19,310 nt of DNA from Gemmatimonadota bacterium (GCA_020348925.1 CP070758.1:177362-196671), one strand, 5' to 3'; counted from the stretch's first letter, positions 1 through 7,770 are shown. Notes: a model not told the origin generated them from the letters alone. Numbers and translations: made by a program.

Positions 1-1
1 A

Positions 2-400
2 GGCAATCCACCCGATAGTTGCACCTCTCAGATGTACCAATCCTATACCGAGAACTTGAAAGCGATCTACAAAGAGGTCTTTTCCCTTCGAAATGGACAA
101 CCAACCATCATTCGAGCAATTGATTTATACAATCCAGTCATCAATGAGCATCGTAAACGCTACATGGAGATTGAGTGCACACATTGTCAGGAAATTTTTA
201 ATACAGCAATCCTAAATGCAGCCGATGAATTCAGCATACCACTTGTGAGTGTCTACGATGCATTTAATGGACCTGATCATAATGAAGATCCCAGAGAAAA
301 AGGATATATCGGGAATGATGGTATACATACATCGGAAATAGGACAACAAATAATTGCTGACCTTCTGAGTGAGACTGGATACGAACCGATAAGACAATAA
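2..400 (+). CDS. SGNH/GDSL-type hydrolase, C-terminal part (5' end outside window)
   Basis: The frame is open from base 2 to a TAA at 398-400, so the gene starts outside the window; the ATG at 32 is probably internal. About 132 residues are visible. Near the end is GYIGNDGIHTSEIGQQII, which matches the last conserved block of SGNH/GDSL hydrolases: the Asp-x-x-His pair of the catalytic triad followed by a helix that begins like (S/N)xxGxxxIA. The nucleophile Ser block and the Gly and Asn blocks would lie upstream and cannot be seen, so the substrate (ester, acetyl-sugar, lipid) is unknown. Base composition is AT-rich, unlike the lipid A block further right. The SGNH assignment rests on one motif plus the overall look of the C-terminal third. 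A gap of 148 bases separates it from the next gene. Confidence 0.65.
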   Translation, partial: GNPPDSCTSQMYQSYTENLKAIYKEVFSLRNGQPTIIRAIDLYNPVINEHRKRYMEIECTHCQEIFNTAILNAADEFSIPLVSVYDAFNGPDHNEDPREKGYIGNDGIHTSEIGQQIIADLLSETGYEPIRQ

Positions 401-445
401 TCTAATTTAATTTACCGGCTAACCGTTGTTTGGCATAGGATTGCA

Positions 446-480
446 CCTCTTCTTGAATTCAGCTAATTTTGGTTAAAACA
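446..480 (+). repeat. 35-bp direct repeat, copy 1 (with 1150-1184)
   Basis: The stretch starting CCTCTTCTTGAATT and ending AAAACA matches 1150-1184 at 27 of 35 positions by hand alignment, including an uninterrupted 13-base block. Each copy lies downstream of a small gene: 46 bases after the hydrolase fragment and 176 bases after the SnoaL-like gene. Its function is unknown. Confidence 0.5.
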
Positions 481-501
481 TACAGTGTTACTAAATATTA
501 T
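473..501 (+). promoter_or_regulatory. Possible sigma70-type promoter of the SnoaL-like gene
   Basis: TTAAAA (473-478), a 17-base spacer and TATTAT (496-501) fit 4/6 and 5/6 of the -35 and -10 consensus. Just downstream at 507-519 is a short inverted repeat (GAAGA, ATA, TCTTC) near the expected transcript start, which could be an operator or a small 5' hairpin. The surroundings are AT-rich, so a chance match is quite possible. Confidence 0.3.
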
Positions 502-535
502 AAATTGAAGAATATCTTCGAACATGTACCTTTTG

Positions 536-542
536 AAAGGAG
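536..542 (+). promoter_or_regulatory. Ribosome binding site of the SnoaL-like gene
   Basis: AAAGGAG lies 6 bases before the ATG at 549. It is a strong Shine-Dalgarno match and fixes the start of the 141-residue protein. Confidence 0.7.
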
Positions 543-548
543 TATTTC

Positions 549-974
549 ATGATTGGAGCCATTATTGCTAAGAAAGCCATAGCTGATGCTTTTGAGGCCA
601 TGAACAGACACGACCTTTCCAAGTTTATGTCAAGTTGGCGAGATGATGGAGTATTCGTTTACCCAGGTGAAATACCTGAAAGTGGCACTTTCGAAGGAAA
701 GAGTGCTATTGAAAGTTGGTTCCGAAAATTTTTCGAACAATTCCCAAAAATCCAATTTAATATTCGAGACATATGCGTTCGAAACATCTTTGCTCTTACT
801 GGGAACAATGTAGTTGCTGTACATTGGAATATACAAGTCACGAATAGAGATGGGAGGGAAGGTCAAAATAGTGGCGTTACTATAATAAGTATCAAAGGTG
901 GTAAAGTATTCCAGGTTAAGGATTTCATCTTTGATCTCAGTGAGAATTTCAAGCTTAATTGGAGCGCAACATAG
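549..974 (+). CDS. SnoaL-like / nuclear transport factor 2 (NTF2) fold protein
   Basis: This small protein of 141 residues has the usual length for a single SnoaL/NTF2-like domain. The pattern fits: an N-terminal helix with FEAMNRHDLSKFMSSW at about residues 15-30, a strand with DDGVFVYPG, then FEGKSAIESWFRKFFEQFP (about 48-66), and a beta-rich C-terminal half ending GGKVFQVKDFIFD. Members are found as polyketide cyclases, dehydratases, isomerases or ligand-binding proteins, so the fold does not give a reaction, and I see no diagnostic catalytic pair. No signal peptide is evident, so it is probably cytoplasmic. The start is fixed by a good Shine-Dalgarno site, and it is the only gene here that ends in TAG. 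It stands alone, flanked by gene-free DNA that shares a 35-bp repeat, and is AT-rich like its surroundings. It could be an accessory gene gained by transfer. Confidence 0.7.
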   Translation: MIGAIIAKKAIADAFEAMNRHDLSKFMSSWRDDGVFVYPGEIPESGTFEGKSAIESWFRKFFEQFPKIQFNIRDICVRNIFALTGNNVVAVHWNIQVTNRDGREGQNSGVTIISIKGGKVFQVKDFIFDLSENFKLNWSAT

Positions 975-1149
975 ACTATGTATTCAACATGGTCTATTAC
1001 AGGTGGGCTAACCATTGCATTCAGTTGATCGAAACCGCACTGTACGAATCAGTAGGGCTGGATATCCGCAAGTAGTTTATTTAATAATCAATCGTTAAAT
1101 GCACCGAATGGTATTGACAACTGATGCATGTCGTTCGTGGCGGTTAACA

Positions 1150-1184
1150 TCTCTTCTTGAATTTTATCAATTTTGGCTGAAACA
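1150..1184 (+). repeat. 35-bp direct repeat, copy 2 (with 446-480)
   Basis: It matches 446-480 at 27 of 35 positions in the same orientation, 704 bases apart. The two copies bracket the SnoaL-like gene. I see no inverted arms or integron core sites next to them. Confidence 0.5.
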
Positions 1185-1202
1185 GTGAATTATTAGGAAA
1201 AA

Positions 1203-1245
1203 CCCAAAGTCAATGTTTTCTTTGATGACCCACACTTTTGGGGGA
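1203..1245 (-). repeat. Kinase-flanking repeat, copy 1; possible weak terminator for the kinase
   Basis: Bases 1206-1245 match 4471-4509 at about 33 of 40 positions, sharing TTTTCTTTGAT and a run of G. Read on the minus strand, it folds as CCCAAAAGT paired with ACTTTGGG (one bulge) and is followed by TTTTT, about 130-170 bases after the kinase stop. The terminator reading is tentative because the stem is AT-rich and the loop long. Confidence 0.4.
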
Positions 1246-1375
1246 CGAATCGGAAAATAATTTTGAAAAATCACGAATAACAAAAGAATAACCTTCACTT
1301 TGGATTTTCTTAAAAACTCAATATTTCAACTAAAATTAACAGAACTTGCTATCTCTCATCATCCAATTGGTTTTT

Positions 1376-4297
1376 TCAACTTTTTTGTGTCAATCTTGCC
1401 AACCTCGATTTGGCATCTTCCACCTCTTCAATCCCCGAGTCTGCATCTTTCCAGATGTCGAGGAATTCCTCGTATTGCTCAACCGCTTTCGTGTTCCAGC
1501 CTGATTTCTCGTACGCTAAGCCCAAGAGGTAATGGGCTTTCACTGCCCAACTTACAAAAAATGCCCTGTATTCGTCATGCCTTGTAAGTACCCTCTCAAA
1601 CTCAGCTACCGCCTCCCCCAGCCTGCCACTCTGAAGGTAAGCTTTTGCAAGCGGATAGAGTACCCAAAAATACCTGACATCTTTGGCAGCTTTTTCAAAG
1701 CTCGTTACCGATGCTTCAACATTACCCCGGGCCTTTTCAATCCATCCCAGGGCACACCAGTAATCATACATCTGGGATGGATCATTTTCTTCATAATATT
1801 CCCTCAATGCCTCAGCTACCTCTTCAGCCTTCTCAAAATCACCATTCTCCGCTAAAAGCCAAGCATAAGAAGCTCTTTCAAAGTTCTTACCCTCAGGATT
1901 ATACTTACCATAAATCTCTATTGACTTTTCAAGTTCCGTCAAAGCTAAATTCAGATTCCCCTTCTCCTCATAAACAATTGTCTTCAATACATATTTAAGT
2001 GCATTGTACCATCCTCCAGCCTGCTCCATTCTGTCTGCGGCAATGCCGTCGTCCAAAACCTGAAGAGTTCGTTCAAGCTTCCCCTGATGAAGAGGAATAA
2101 AAGCCAGTAAGAGTCTCCCCCTTGACCGGATATCTTTATCAGTGCTGGAGCAAAGTTTCTGGTAAAAGCTTTCTGCTCTGGGATACTCCCTTTGAAAGAG
2201 ATACATATGTCCCAGTTTAGCAAGTGACACATAGAAGTCGGATTTTATCTCTAAAGCTTTTTTGTAGGATTCAATCGCCTGGTCTATCTTGCCGTTATAC
2301 GCGTACAGATCGGCTCGGCTGTCATAGGGATTGGCTTCATCAGGTGCTAAGGATATGTATTTATTTATGGCCCAGATAGATTTCTCGAAATCACCGACAT
2401 CATCGTAGAGATAGGCAAGCGCCTTATATATGTTCTTGTAGAGAGGATCTATCTCGATGGCTTTGCTGTAAGAGCGAATAGCCTGCTCAGATTGTCGCAG
2501 ATGATTATCGTAATAATATCCCAGCCATAAAAATGCCTCTTTTTCCTCGGGATATCGCTCCACTATCTTCTGAAGTTCTTCAATCGCCCGAATGTAATCG
2601 CCTGATGCATACGCCTCCCGAGTTTTTATATACTTTTTTTCCTTCCAGCTTACTTTATCCGAGTATGCCACTGCTTTGGCTATCATTTCTTTCTTCTCCG
2701 AACCACCCTTTAAGATGGACAATCTGTAATATGCCATGGCAAAGGTGGAATCATATTCCAGAGCCTTCTCAAAGCTTTTCTCCGCCTCTATGTCATATAA
2801 TTTGGAATTGTAATCCATTCCCTCCAGGTAGTAACGATAGGCTTGCGGTGAATGGGTGGTGACATCGGCAACCGGCCGGTCCGGTTCTTCCCGGGCTGCA
2901 TCAGGCAAGGTAAGGTCATTCTTGATTTCCACTGTCAACTTATCAACCAGGGTGAATATGTTATCATCGGCTGCTCCGGTGATTCGCTGTGAAGCGATAG
3001 CACTGCCACTTCCCACATCAACCAACTGGGATGTGATAATGATCTGCGGTTTGACCTGAAGAATACTCCCCAACAACATCCATCGGCTTCCGGCCTTCCT
3101 TGCCACCTCGGTGGCCACATCCCTGTCGATTCTCTTCTCACCTTCTCTCCCCAACAGTTTGAGAATATCGTACAGCCTCTGGCTCGAAACGACGTCCAGA
3201 TAGTGCGATTCCGTCAGATCGGTTATCAACAAATTTGCAGCAATTTCACCCAGCTTATCGCTATCCTCAGGTTCAGCCAGATTATTGAAATACATGATCG
3301 CCAGACGGTTCTCCTCAGCTACAACCTCCCTCTGCGGACCTATTTCAATCTGGAACGGTTTGAATATGAAGAAGAGTATGACAAAAATGAAGACAATAGC
3401 AGTAGGTACTATAAAAGGCGAGAGTTTCTTTCTCGTTTTCTTCACGTGTCCCGGTGATAGTTGTCCGCTCTTCAGATATTCTGATTGCCTTCTCTCACGT
3501 CTCAAATCTGTCAACAATTCATCGGCGTGCTGGTATCGATCATCAGGATGCTTTGCCAGAGCCTTGTTCACAATCCGCTCCAGTTCCATGGGCACGCCGG
3601 TGCGTATCCCAGTTATCGGTTCCGGATCTTCATTCATAATGGAATAGATTATTGCCTGTTCATAGTCTCCTTCGAACGGATTACGGCCCGTCATCATCTC
3701 GTAGAGTATAACACCAAGCGACCAAATATCCGTGCGATGGTCAACTTCCTCTCCACGCGCTTGCTCCGGTGACATATAGGCTACTGTTCCTAATGTTGTC
3801 CCTTCTTTGGTAATCTTTGGTCGTCCTTTCAGCTTGGCCAGACCGAAGTCCAGGATCTTGACTACACCGTCTTCAGTTATAAATATATTCGCCGGCTTGA
3901 TGTCACGATGGATAATCTCCTTTTCATGGGCTTTGGAAAGTCCTTGAGCGATCTGTGAGGCAATATCGACGGCTTCGTTGATATTCAAGGGACCACGTCC
4001 AATCTTCTTATCCAGCGACTCCCCGTCGTAACAGGCCATGACCATGAAGGTTTGTCCCTCAATGGTCTCATCAATCTCGTGGATATTGCAGACAGTATGA
4101 TGCTACAGAGCTGATGCTGCTCGGGCCTCATGGATGAAGCGCTCTTTCGCCTCTGGATCACGGGTCAGTTCGAGAGGTAAAAACTTAATGGCCACCGTAC
4201 GCTGAAGTTTTATGTCCTCGGCCTTATACACAACACCCATGCCGCCTTCACCGATTTTTTCGAGGATTCTATAGTGGGAGATAGTCTTGTTGATCAT
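1376..4297 (-). pseudogene. Membrane-anchored Ser/Thr protein kinase with FlgO-like and TPR domains, interrupted by an amber codon
   Basis: One minus-strand frame of 973 codons is broken only by a TAG at codon 65 (4103-4105). Before it are the glycine-rich loop [11 protein letters not shown] (residues 16-26), the ATP-binding Lys (VAIKF, Lys38) and the helix-C Glu (HEA, Glu57). After it, in the same frame, come the catalytic loop HRDIKPANIF (130-139), DFG (150-152), GTVAYMSPEQARG (170-182) and DIWSLGVILYEMMTGRNPF. A hydrophobic membrane segment (about 293-313) is followed by a FlgO/TolB-N-like domain (about 330-465) and a long TPR array (about 480-960). Such kinases phosphorylate proteins from the cytoplasmic side and use the TPRs for binding. 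The sequence around the stop reads ASAL-stop-HHTVCNIHEI; relatives often have Gln or Asp there, so CAG to TAG, a single transition, would explain it. The downstream part could restart at ATG 4045 but would lack the ATP loop and Lys38. This is either a recent pseudogene, a readthrough case or a sequence error. AGGAGGT at 4311-4317 precedes the start by 13 bases. Confidence 0.8.
4103..4105 (-). other. In-frame TAG within the kinase domain
   Basis: The + strand reads CTA here. The reading frame is unchanged on both sides and the protein similarity continues without a gap (HEARAASAL before, HHTVCNIHEID after), so this is a nonsense codon and not a frameshift. TAG also ends the SnoaL-like gene at 972-974, so it is an ordinary stop in this genome. 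Confidence 0.85.
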
Positions 4298-4310
4298 GAC
4301 CTGTCTTCAA

Positions 4311-4317
4311 ACCTCCT
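4311..4317 (-). promoter_or_regulatory. Ribosome binding site of the kinase gene
   Basis: On the minus strand AGGAGGT is a near-perfect anti-16S match. It lies 13 bases before the ATG at 4297, longer than usual but with no better start nearby. It supports the N-terminal fragment being the genuine gene start. Confidence 0.5.
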
Positions 4318-4470
4318 ATCGAGAGGAATGGATACATCATAGGTAAGTTACATAGGTTTGTGTGAGAACGCAAGGACAAAAGTGAAGCAGGAGGAAGGAG
4401 TCAAATGAGGCCAGGAGCAGGGGAATTTCTTTGATTCTTGGAAGAATTTGAAACCTCTCTCTACAACTCA

Positions 4471-4509
4471 AAAGTGAATATTTTCTTTGATAACATTCAC
4501 TTTGGGGGA
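4471..4509 (+). repeat. Kinase-flanking repeat, copy 2, with a 9-bp perfect inverted repeat
   Basis: It is the direct-repeat partner of 1206-1245, about 3.27 kb apart, placed on the other side of the kinase gene. AAAGTGAAT (4471-4479) pairs perfectly with ATTCACTTT (4495-4503) around a 15-base loop, and a run of five G follows. The other copy has kept only part of this pairing. Confidence 0.5.
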
Positions 4510-4643
4510 AAGGATTGATTTCGTATCCTCCGACACTTCCAAGGAGTTATCCATTGAAAAACCCTCGGGTAAGTCTGAGTCAACAAATTCATCTCCGGAG
4601 AGTGGATGAAGGTTTTGAAATCATTTCATAAGGTACACACTTT

Positions 4644-4665
4644 AAATCCGAAATCCCGAACTCAT
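4644..4665 (+). repeat. AAATCCGAAATC-type short repeat, left of the tRNA
   Basis: AAATCCGAAATCCCGAACTCAT here resembles AAATCCGAAATCCGAATTCAT at 4853-4873, differing by one base of length and one substitution. The two copies sit on either side of the tRNA gene. Confidence 0.4.
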
Positions 4666-4769
4666 AATCCAAAAGAGTGTGGAACAAAGAGAATCTCTGT
4701 GCCCTCCGTACCTCTCTTGAGAAAAAATGACTTGACGACACCATTTCAGCTTTTTAAATTTGAATTCAC

Positions 4770-4843
4770 GGGCCCATAGCTCAAGTGGTTAGAGCAACTG
4801 ACTCATAATCAGTAGGTTCAAGGTTCGAGTCCTTGTGGGCCCA
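4770..4843 (+). tRNA. tRNA with CAT anticodon, probably tRNA-Ile2 (lysidine-type)
   Basis: A full cloverleaf can be drawn: acceptor GGGCCCA (4770-4776) with TGGGCCC (4836-4842), D stem GCTC/GAGC, anticodon stem ACTGA/TCAGT around loop CTCATAA with anticodon CAT at 4804-4806, and T stem CAAGG/CCTTG around TTCGAGT. The discriminator is A4843 and CCA is not encoded. CAT tRNAs can be initiator Met, elongator Met or Ile2. The fully paired end (G1-C72) argues against initiator. C4-G69 and C5-G68 are features known to favour TilS, which makes Ile2 that reads AUA. Elongator Met remains possible. A T-rich CTTTTCTT follows directly. Confidence 0.92.
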
Positions 4844-5108
4844 CTTTTCTTAAAATCCGAAATCCGAATTCATGAAACCTGTTCCGACTGAAATCGAACG
4901 ATCCGAAACAGATTCAAACGCCAAAATTCCAGATCCGTCGTTCAATGACGTCTGGCGTCATATCCACCACCTCAATACACAGACCCTGTACTGAAAATGC
5001 TTGCATAACCGACGATAATTTCATACATTTGACACATATTTCATGCTTCAATACGAGCAAGACGTGATTGATTCTTCATTCTTTATTTTGTAACGTTGAA
5101 TATTCTAT
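4844..5108. other. Spacer between tRNA and lpxD
   Basis: It contains repeat copy A, a perfect 6-bp hairpin at 4945-4961 (ATGACG, TCTGG, CGTCAT) without a T tract, and an AT-rich stretch before lpxD where the promoter of the lipid A genes should lie. TTGACA occurs at 5029-5034, but the matching -10 position reads TACGAG, so I do not call a promoter. Confidence 0.5.
4853..4918 (+). repeat. Dispersed repeat copy A (related to 6210-6297)
   Basis: It begins AAATCCGAAATCCGAATTCAT and contains AAACCTGTTCCGA (4875-4887), identical to 6257-6269. Both copies go on with a TCGAA-GATC-GAAA-ATTCA pattern. The order of the pieces is the same in both, so it is one dispersed element and not chance words. Confidence 0.5.
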
Positions 5109-6203
5109 ATGGTGAAAAAGTTATCAGAGATCGCCGAATTTCTTGGCGGCGAAGTTGAGGGCGATGGTTCGATACCCATCGAGGGGCTGGCTGATATAGA
5201 GCAGGCCCAGAAGGGGCAACTGGCCTTTGTCAGCAACCAAAGCTATACGAAATTGATGAAGACCACACAGGCCTCCGCCCTGGTCGTATTCAAAGAGGCT
5301 CCCTCTTGTGACAAACCCGTTATCAGAGTGGACAAACCCAATCTCGCCTTTCTCAAAGCCGCTCAGCTCTTCAGTCCCGAATCCCTCCACTCCCCGCCGG
5401 GCATCCACGAAACAGCCGTCATAGGCCGCGATGTTGACCTCGGTCAGGGGGTATCCATACAGGCGTACGCAGTTATTGGCGACAGGGTGAAGATAGACAG
5501 CGGTGCCATCATCTATCCGGGCGTCGTCATCGGAAACGACTGCGACATCGGTTCGCATTCGATCCTCTATGCCAATGTGACCGTCAGGGAAAAGACAACG
5601 ATCGGCAAGAATGTCATCGTACACAGCGGTACCGTTATCGGCAGCGATGGGTTCGGATATATCCAGGACGGAGCCGCTCACCTCAAGATCCCCCAGATCG
5701 GTCGCGTCGTCATCGAAGACGACGTCGAGATCGGGGCCAACGTTGCCATCGACCGGGCGACCCTTGGAGAGACAAGGATCAAACGAGGCACAAAACTTGA
5801 CAACTTGATCCACGTCGGGCACAACGTCACCATTGGGCAACATGTCGTTATGGCGGGCCAAGTCGGAATCTCAGGATCGACCGAAATTGGCGACGGCGTC
5901 ATGGTCGGCGGACAGGTGGGCTTCGTCGACCACATTAAAGTGGGCTCACACACCATGATCGGCGCCCAATCAGGCGTCTCCAAATCATTGCCGGCGGATT
6001 CGGTCTATTTGGGATCTCCGGCCCGCCCCATCGGTGAGGAGAAACGCATCTTGGCGAGCCATTCAAAATTGCCCGAACTGTTGAAACTCGTTCGGGAACA
6101 GCAGAAACGCATTGAGGATCTCGAAAAAAAACTGGCGCTCCAAGCAACAACACGCGTCTCTCCGGACAATAAAGAAACGGAACGAACACATGACACGTCC
6201 TGA
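5109..6203 (+). CDS. lpxD: UDP-3-O-acylglucosamine N-acyltransferase LpxD
   Basis: LpxD adds the second 3-hydroxyacyl chain, from acyl-ACP to the 2-amino group of UDP-3-O-acyl-GlcN, the third step of lipid A synthesis, in the cytoplasm. The 364-residue protein has the N-terminal uridine-binding domain (about 1-100, with AQKGQLAFVSN), a left-handed beta helix of hexapeptide repeats (about 100-290) and a C-terminal coiled-coil-like tail (about 318-345). The catalytic His is His238 in NLIHVGHNVTIG, equivalent to His239 of E. coli; GSDGFGY (178-184) is also family-typical. Length is slightly above the usual 340 or so because of a polar tail. ATG 5109 is preceded by no clear Shine-Dalgarno site and GTG 5112 is an alternative. 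It is the first gene of the lipid A block; 113 bases containing a dispersed repeat separate it from lpxC-fabZ. Confidence 0.96.
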   Translation: MVKKLSEIAEFLGGEVEGDGSIPIEGLADIEQAQKGQLAFVSNQSYTKLMKTTQASALVVFKEAPSCDKPVIRVDKPNLAFLKAAQLFSPESLHSPPGIHETAVIGRDVDLGQGVSIQAYAVIGDRVKIDSGAIIYPGVVIGNDCDIGSHSILYANVTVREKTTIGKNVIVHSGTVIGSDGFGYIQDGAAHLKIPQIGRVVIEDDVEIGANVAIDRATLGETRIKRGTKLDNLIHVGHNVTIGQHVVMAGQVGISGSTEIGDGVMVGGQVGFVDHIKVGSHTMIGAQSGVSKSLPADSVYLGSPARPIGEEKRILASHSKLPELLKLVREQQKRIEDLEKKLALQATTRVSPDNKETERTHDTS

Positions 6204-6209
6204 TGGACG

Positions 6210-6297
6210 ACATCCGAAATCTGAACCAGGATTTCCGAGACACGATCCCCATCTCAAAACCTGTTCCGAGCATGTCGAAGGATCGAAATATTCATAA
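6210..6297 (+). repeat. Dispersed repeat copy B inside the lpxD to lpxC-fabZ spacer
   Basis: It shares CATCCGAAATC, AAACCTGTTCCGA (6257-6269) and the following TCGAA-GATC-GAAA-ATTCA pattern with 4853-4918. Within it TTCCGAGCATGTCGAAGGA is a near-palindrome, similar in type to the short REP-like words seen between genes in many bacteria. It happens to be open in the lpxC frame, which lengthens the apparent ORF upstream of the true start. Confidence 0.5.
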
Positions 6298-6305
6298 TGA
6301 TTTGC

Positions 6306-6312
6306 AAGGTGG
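6306..6312 (+). promoter_or_regulatory. lpxC-fabZ: Ribosome binding site that sets the lpxC-fabZ start
   Basis: AAGGTGG ends 4 bases before ATG 6317 (7 bases counted from AAGG). It favours that ATG over the in-frame ATG at 6203, which would add 38 residues that do not look like LpxC. Confidence 0.6.
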
Positions 6313-6316
6313 TATC

Positions 6317-7711
6317 ATGTTAAAGCAGCAACAGACAATCAAAGAACCCGTGTCCTACAAAGGCATTGGACTCCACACCGGCAAGCCTGTGACCATGACC
6401 TTTCGACCATCGGACATCAACACAGGGGTTCGATTTGTACGACTGGATCTGCCGGACAGGCCCAACATCCAGGCGGACATCGATCATGTTATCGATGTCT
6501 CCAGAGGGACAACCTTAGGGGACGGAGATGTTCGCGTCTCCACAGTGGAGCACGTCCTGTCAGCTCTGGCCGGTCTGCAGATTGACAACATTCTTGTGGA
6601 ACTCGACAGCGAGGAAGCCCCGGTTGGCGATGGGAGCGCCCTGCCCATCGTTGAGGTTCTCCTCAAGAACGGTCTCCAGGAGCAGGATTCGCCCAAGGAC
6701 TACCTCATCATTGAGGACACCATCTCCTTTACGGACAAGGAGAGAGGTGTGGACATCGTCGTGCTCCCCTCGGATGATTATCGAATCACGTTTATGATCG
6801 ATTATAAGAATCCGGCTCTTGGCACCCAGTACACCTCCATGTACTCTCTGGAGGAAGAGTTCGTCAAGGAATATGCTGCCGCCAGAACCTTCAGTTTCTT
6901 GAGTGAGGTCGAGGCACTGCGCGAGGAGGGGCTCATTCAGGGCGGGAGTCTCGAAAATGCCATCGTCATTGTTGACAAGGAAGTCGACGAAAAAGAGCTG
7001 ACCTATTTTAAAGACCTGTTCGGTATCAAAAAACGCGTCTTCGTCGGAACGAACGGGACCATCAACAATGTCACGCTTCGCTTCGAGAACGAATTCGTCC
7101 GGCACAAAACCCTTGATCTCATCGGCGACCTCTTCCTTTTGGGTGTGCCCTTGCAGGGCCACGTGCTGGCTGCACGGTCCGGCCACGCGGCCAATGTCGA
7201 ACTTGTGAAAAAGATCCGCCAGGTCTACGAGAAAAAGCAGATCACCAGCAAATACCAGGAGAAAGGCGAACGGGGATTTTTTCTGGACATCAGAGCCATC
7301 CAGAAAATCATGCCCCACCGCTATCCCTTTCTTTTGGTCGACCGCATCATCGATCTCGAACCGAGGAAGCGGGTTATCGGCCTGAAGAACGTCACCATCA
7401 ACGAGCCTTTCTTCAACGGTCACTTTCCCGAACACCCCATCATGCCCGGCGTCCTCATTGTTGAGGCTATGGCCCAGGTCGGAGGCGTCCTCCTCCTCAA
7501 CACCGTGGAAAACCCTGAGACAAAGCTCGTCTATTTCATGGGTCTCGATGGAGTCCGTTTCCGGAAACCGGTCCATCCTGGGGATCAGATCCGTTTCGAA
7601 TTGGAAATGGTCAAATTCCGGCGCAACACCTGCAAAATGGAAGGCAAGGCTTTTGTCTCCGGAGACCTTGTAGCCGAAGCGACGCTCATGGCTTCTGTTG
7701 TGGACAAATAA
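6317..7711 (+). CDS. lpxC-fabZ: Bifunctional UDP-3-O-acyl-GlcNAc deacetylase / 3-hydroxyacyl-ACP dehydratase (LpxC-FabZ fusion)
   Basis: One 464-residue protein carries two enzymes. LpxC (about 1-305) is the Zn-dependent deacetylase that commits the cell to lipid A; it keeps the zinc ligands His79 (STVEHV), His263 and Asp267 ([10 protein letters not shown]), Glu78, and the catalytic His290 (SGHAAN). FabZ (about 315-464) dehydrates 3-hydroxyacyl-ACP in fatty acid synthesis; it has [10 protein letters not shown] (333-342) and the catalytic pair His369 (NGHFPEHP) and Glu383 (IVEAMAQ). LpxC and FabZ compete for the 3-hydroxyacyl pool, so the fusion fixes their ratio. Such fusions are known in Bacteroidetes, Chlorobi and some other lineages. 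The start at 6317 is chosen because LpxC proteins begin here ([18 protein letters not shown]) and a Shine-Dalgarno site precedes it; the frame is open 114 bases further up, through a dispersed repeat. Confidence 0.96.
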   Translation: MLKQQQTIKEPVSYKGIGLHTGKPVTMTFRPSDINTGVRFVRLDLPDRPNIQADIDHVIDVSRGTTLGDGDVRVSTVEHVLSALAGLQIDNILVELDSEEAPVGDGSALPIVEVLLKNGLQEQDSPKDYLIIEDTISFTDKERGVDIVVLPSDDYRITFMIDYKNPALGTQYTSMYSLEEEFVKEYAAARTFSFLSEVEALREEGLIQGGSLENAIVIVDKEVDEKELTYFKDLFGIKKRVFVGTNGTINNVTLRFENEFVRHKTLDLIGDLFLLGVPLQGHVLAARSGHAANVELVKKIRQVYEKKQITSKYQEKGERGFFLDIRAIQKIMPHRYPFLLVDRIIDLEPRKRVIGLKNVTINEPFFNGHFPEHPIMPGVLIVEAMAQVGGVLLLNTVENPETKLVYFMGLDGVRFRKPVHPGDQIRFELEMVKFRRNTCKMEGKAFVSGDLVAEATLMASVVDK

Positions 7712-7770
7712 CCCGAGGCTTAGGCTAAGGCCAAGAAGAGGGTTATTTTCGCTCAATAAGAATCACATTG

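Larger units (their letters stand above)
975..1375. other. Gene-free gap between SnoaL-like gene and kinase 3' end
   Basis: No convincing ORF was seen on either strand. It holds the second 35-bp repeat (1150-1184) and one copy of the kinase-flanking repeat (1206-1245). The latter forms a weak hairpin followed on the minus strand by TTTTT, so it could end kinase transcription. The rest is AT-rich sequence in which I see no structure. Confidence 0.6.
4321..4769. other. Gene-free region between kinase start and tRNA
   Basis: There is no ORF with protein-like character. It should contain the kinase promoter (minus strand), but I could not pick a convincing -35/-10 pair. It holds the second kinase-flanking repeat (4471-4509) and a copy of the AAATCCGAAATC-type motif at 4644-4665 that recurs after the tRNA. 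Confidence 0.6.

Noticed and set aside
1114-1142. Promoter from TTGACA at 1114
   Set aside because: No acceptable -10 at 16-18 bases, and no plus-strand gene follows.
401-1184. Integron attC sites around the SnoaL-like gene
   Set aside because: Words such as GGCTAAC and GTTAAAT occur, but no pair fits the RYYYAAC / GTTRRRY core with complementary arms.
4103-4105. TAG in the kinase as a pyrrolysine or reassigned codon
   Set aside because: TAG ends the SnoaL-like gene normally, no other gene in the window has in-frame TAG, and nothing suggests Pyl machinery. A point mutation or sequence error is simpler.
5029-5057. Promoter of lpxD from TTGACA at 5029
   Set aside because: The -35 is perfect, but the hexamer at the right distance (TACGAG) is a poor -10.
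6203-6316. 38-residue N-terminal extension of LpxC from ATG 6203
   Set aside because: The segment overlaps a dispersed repeat, is not LpxC-like, and a Shine-Dalgarno site stands before ATG 6317.
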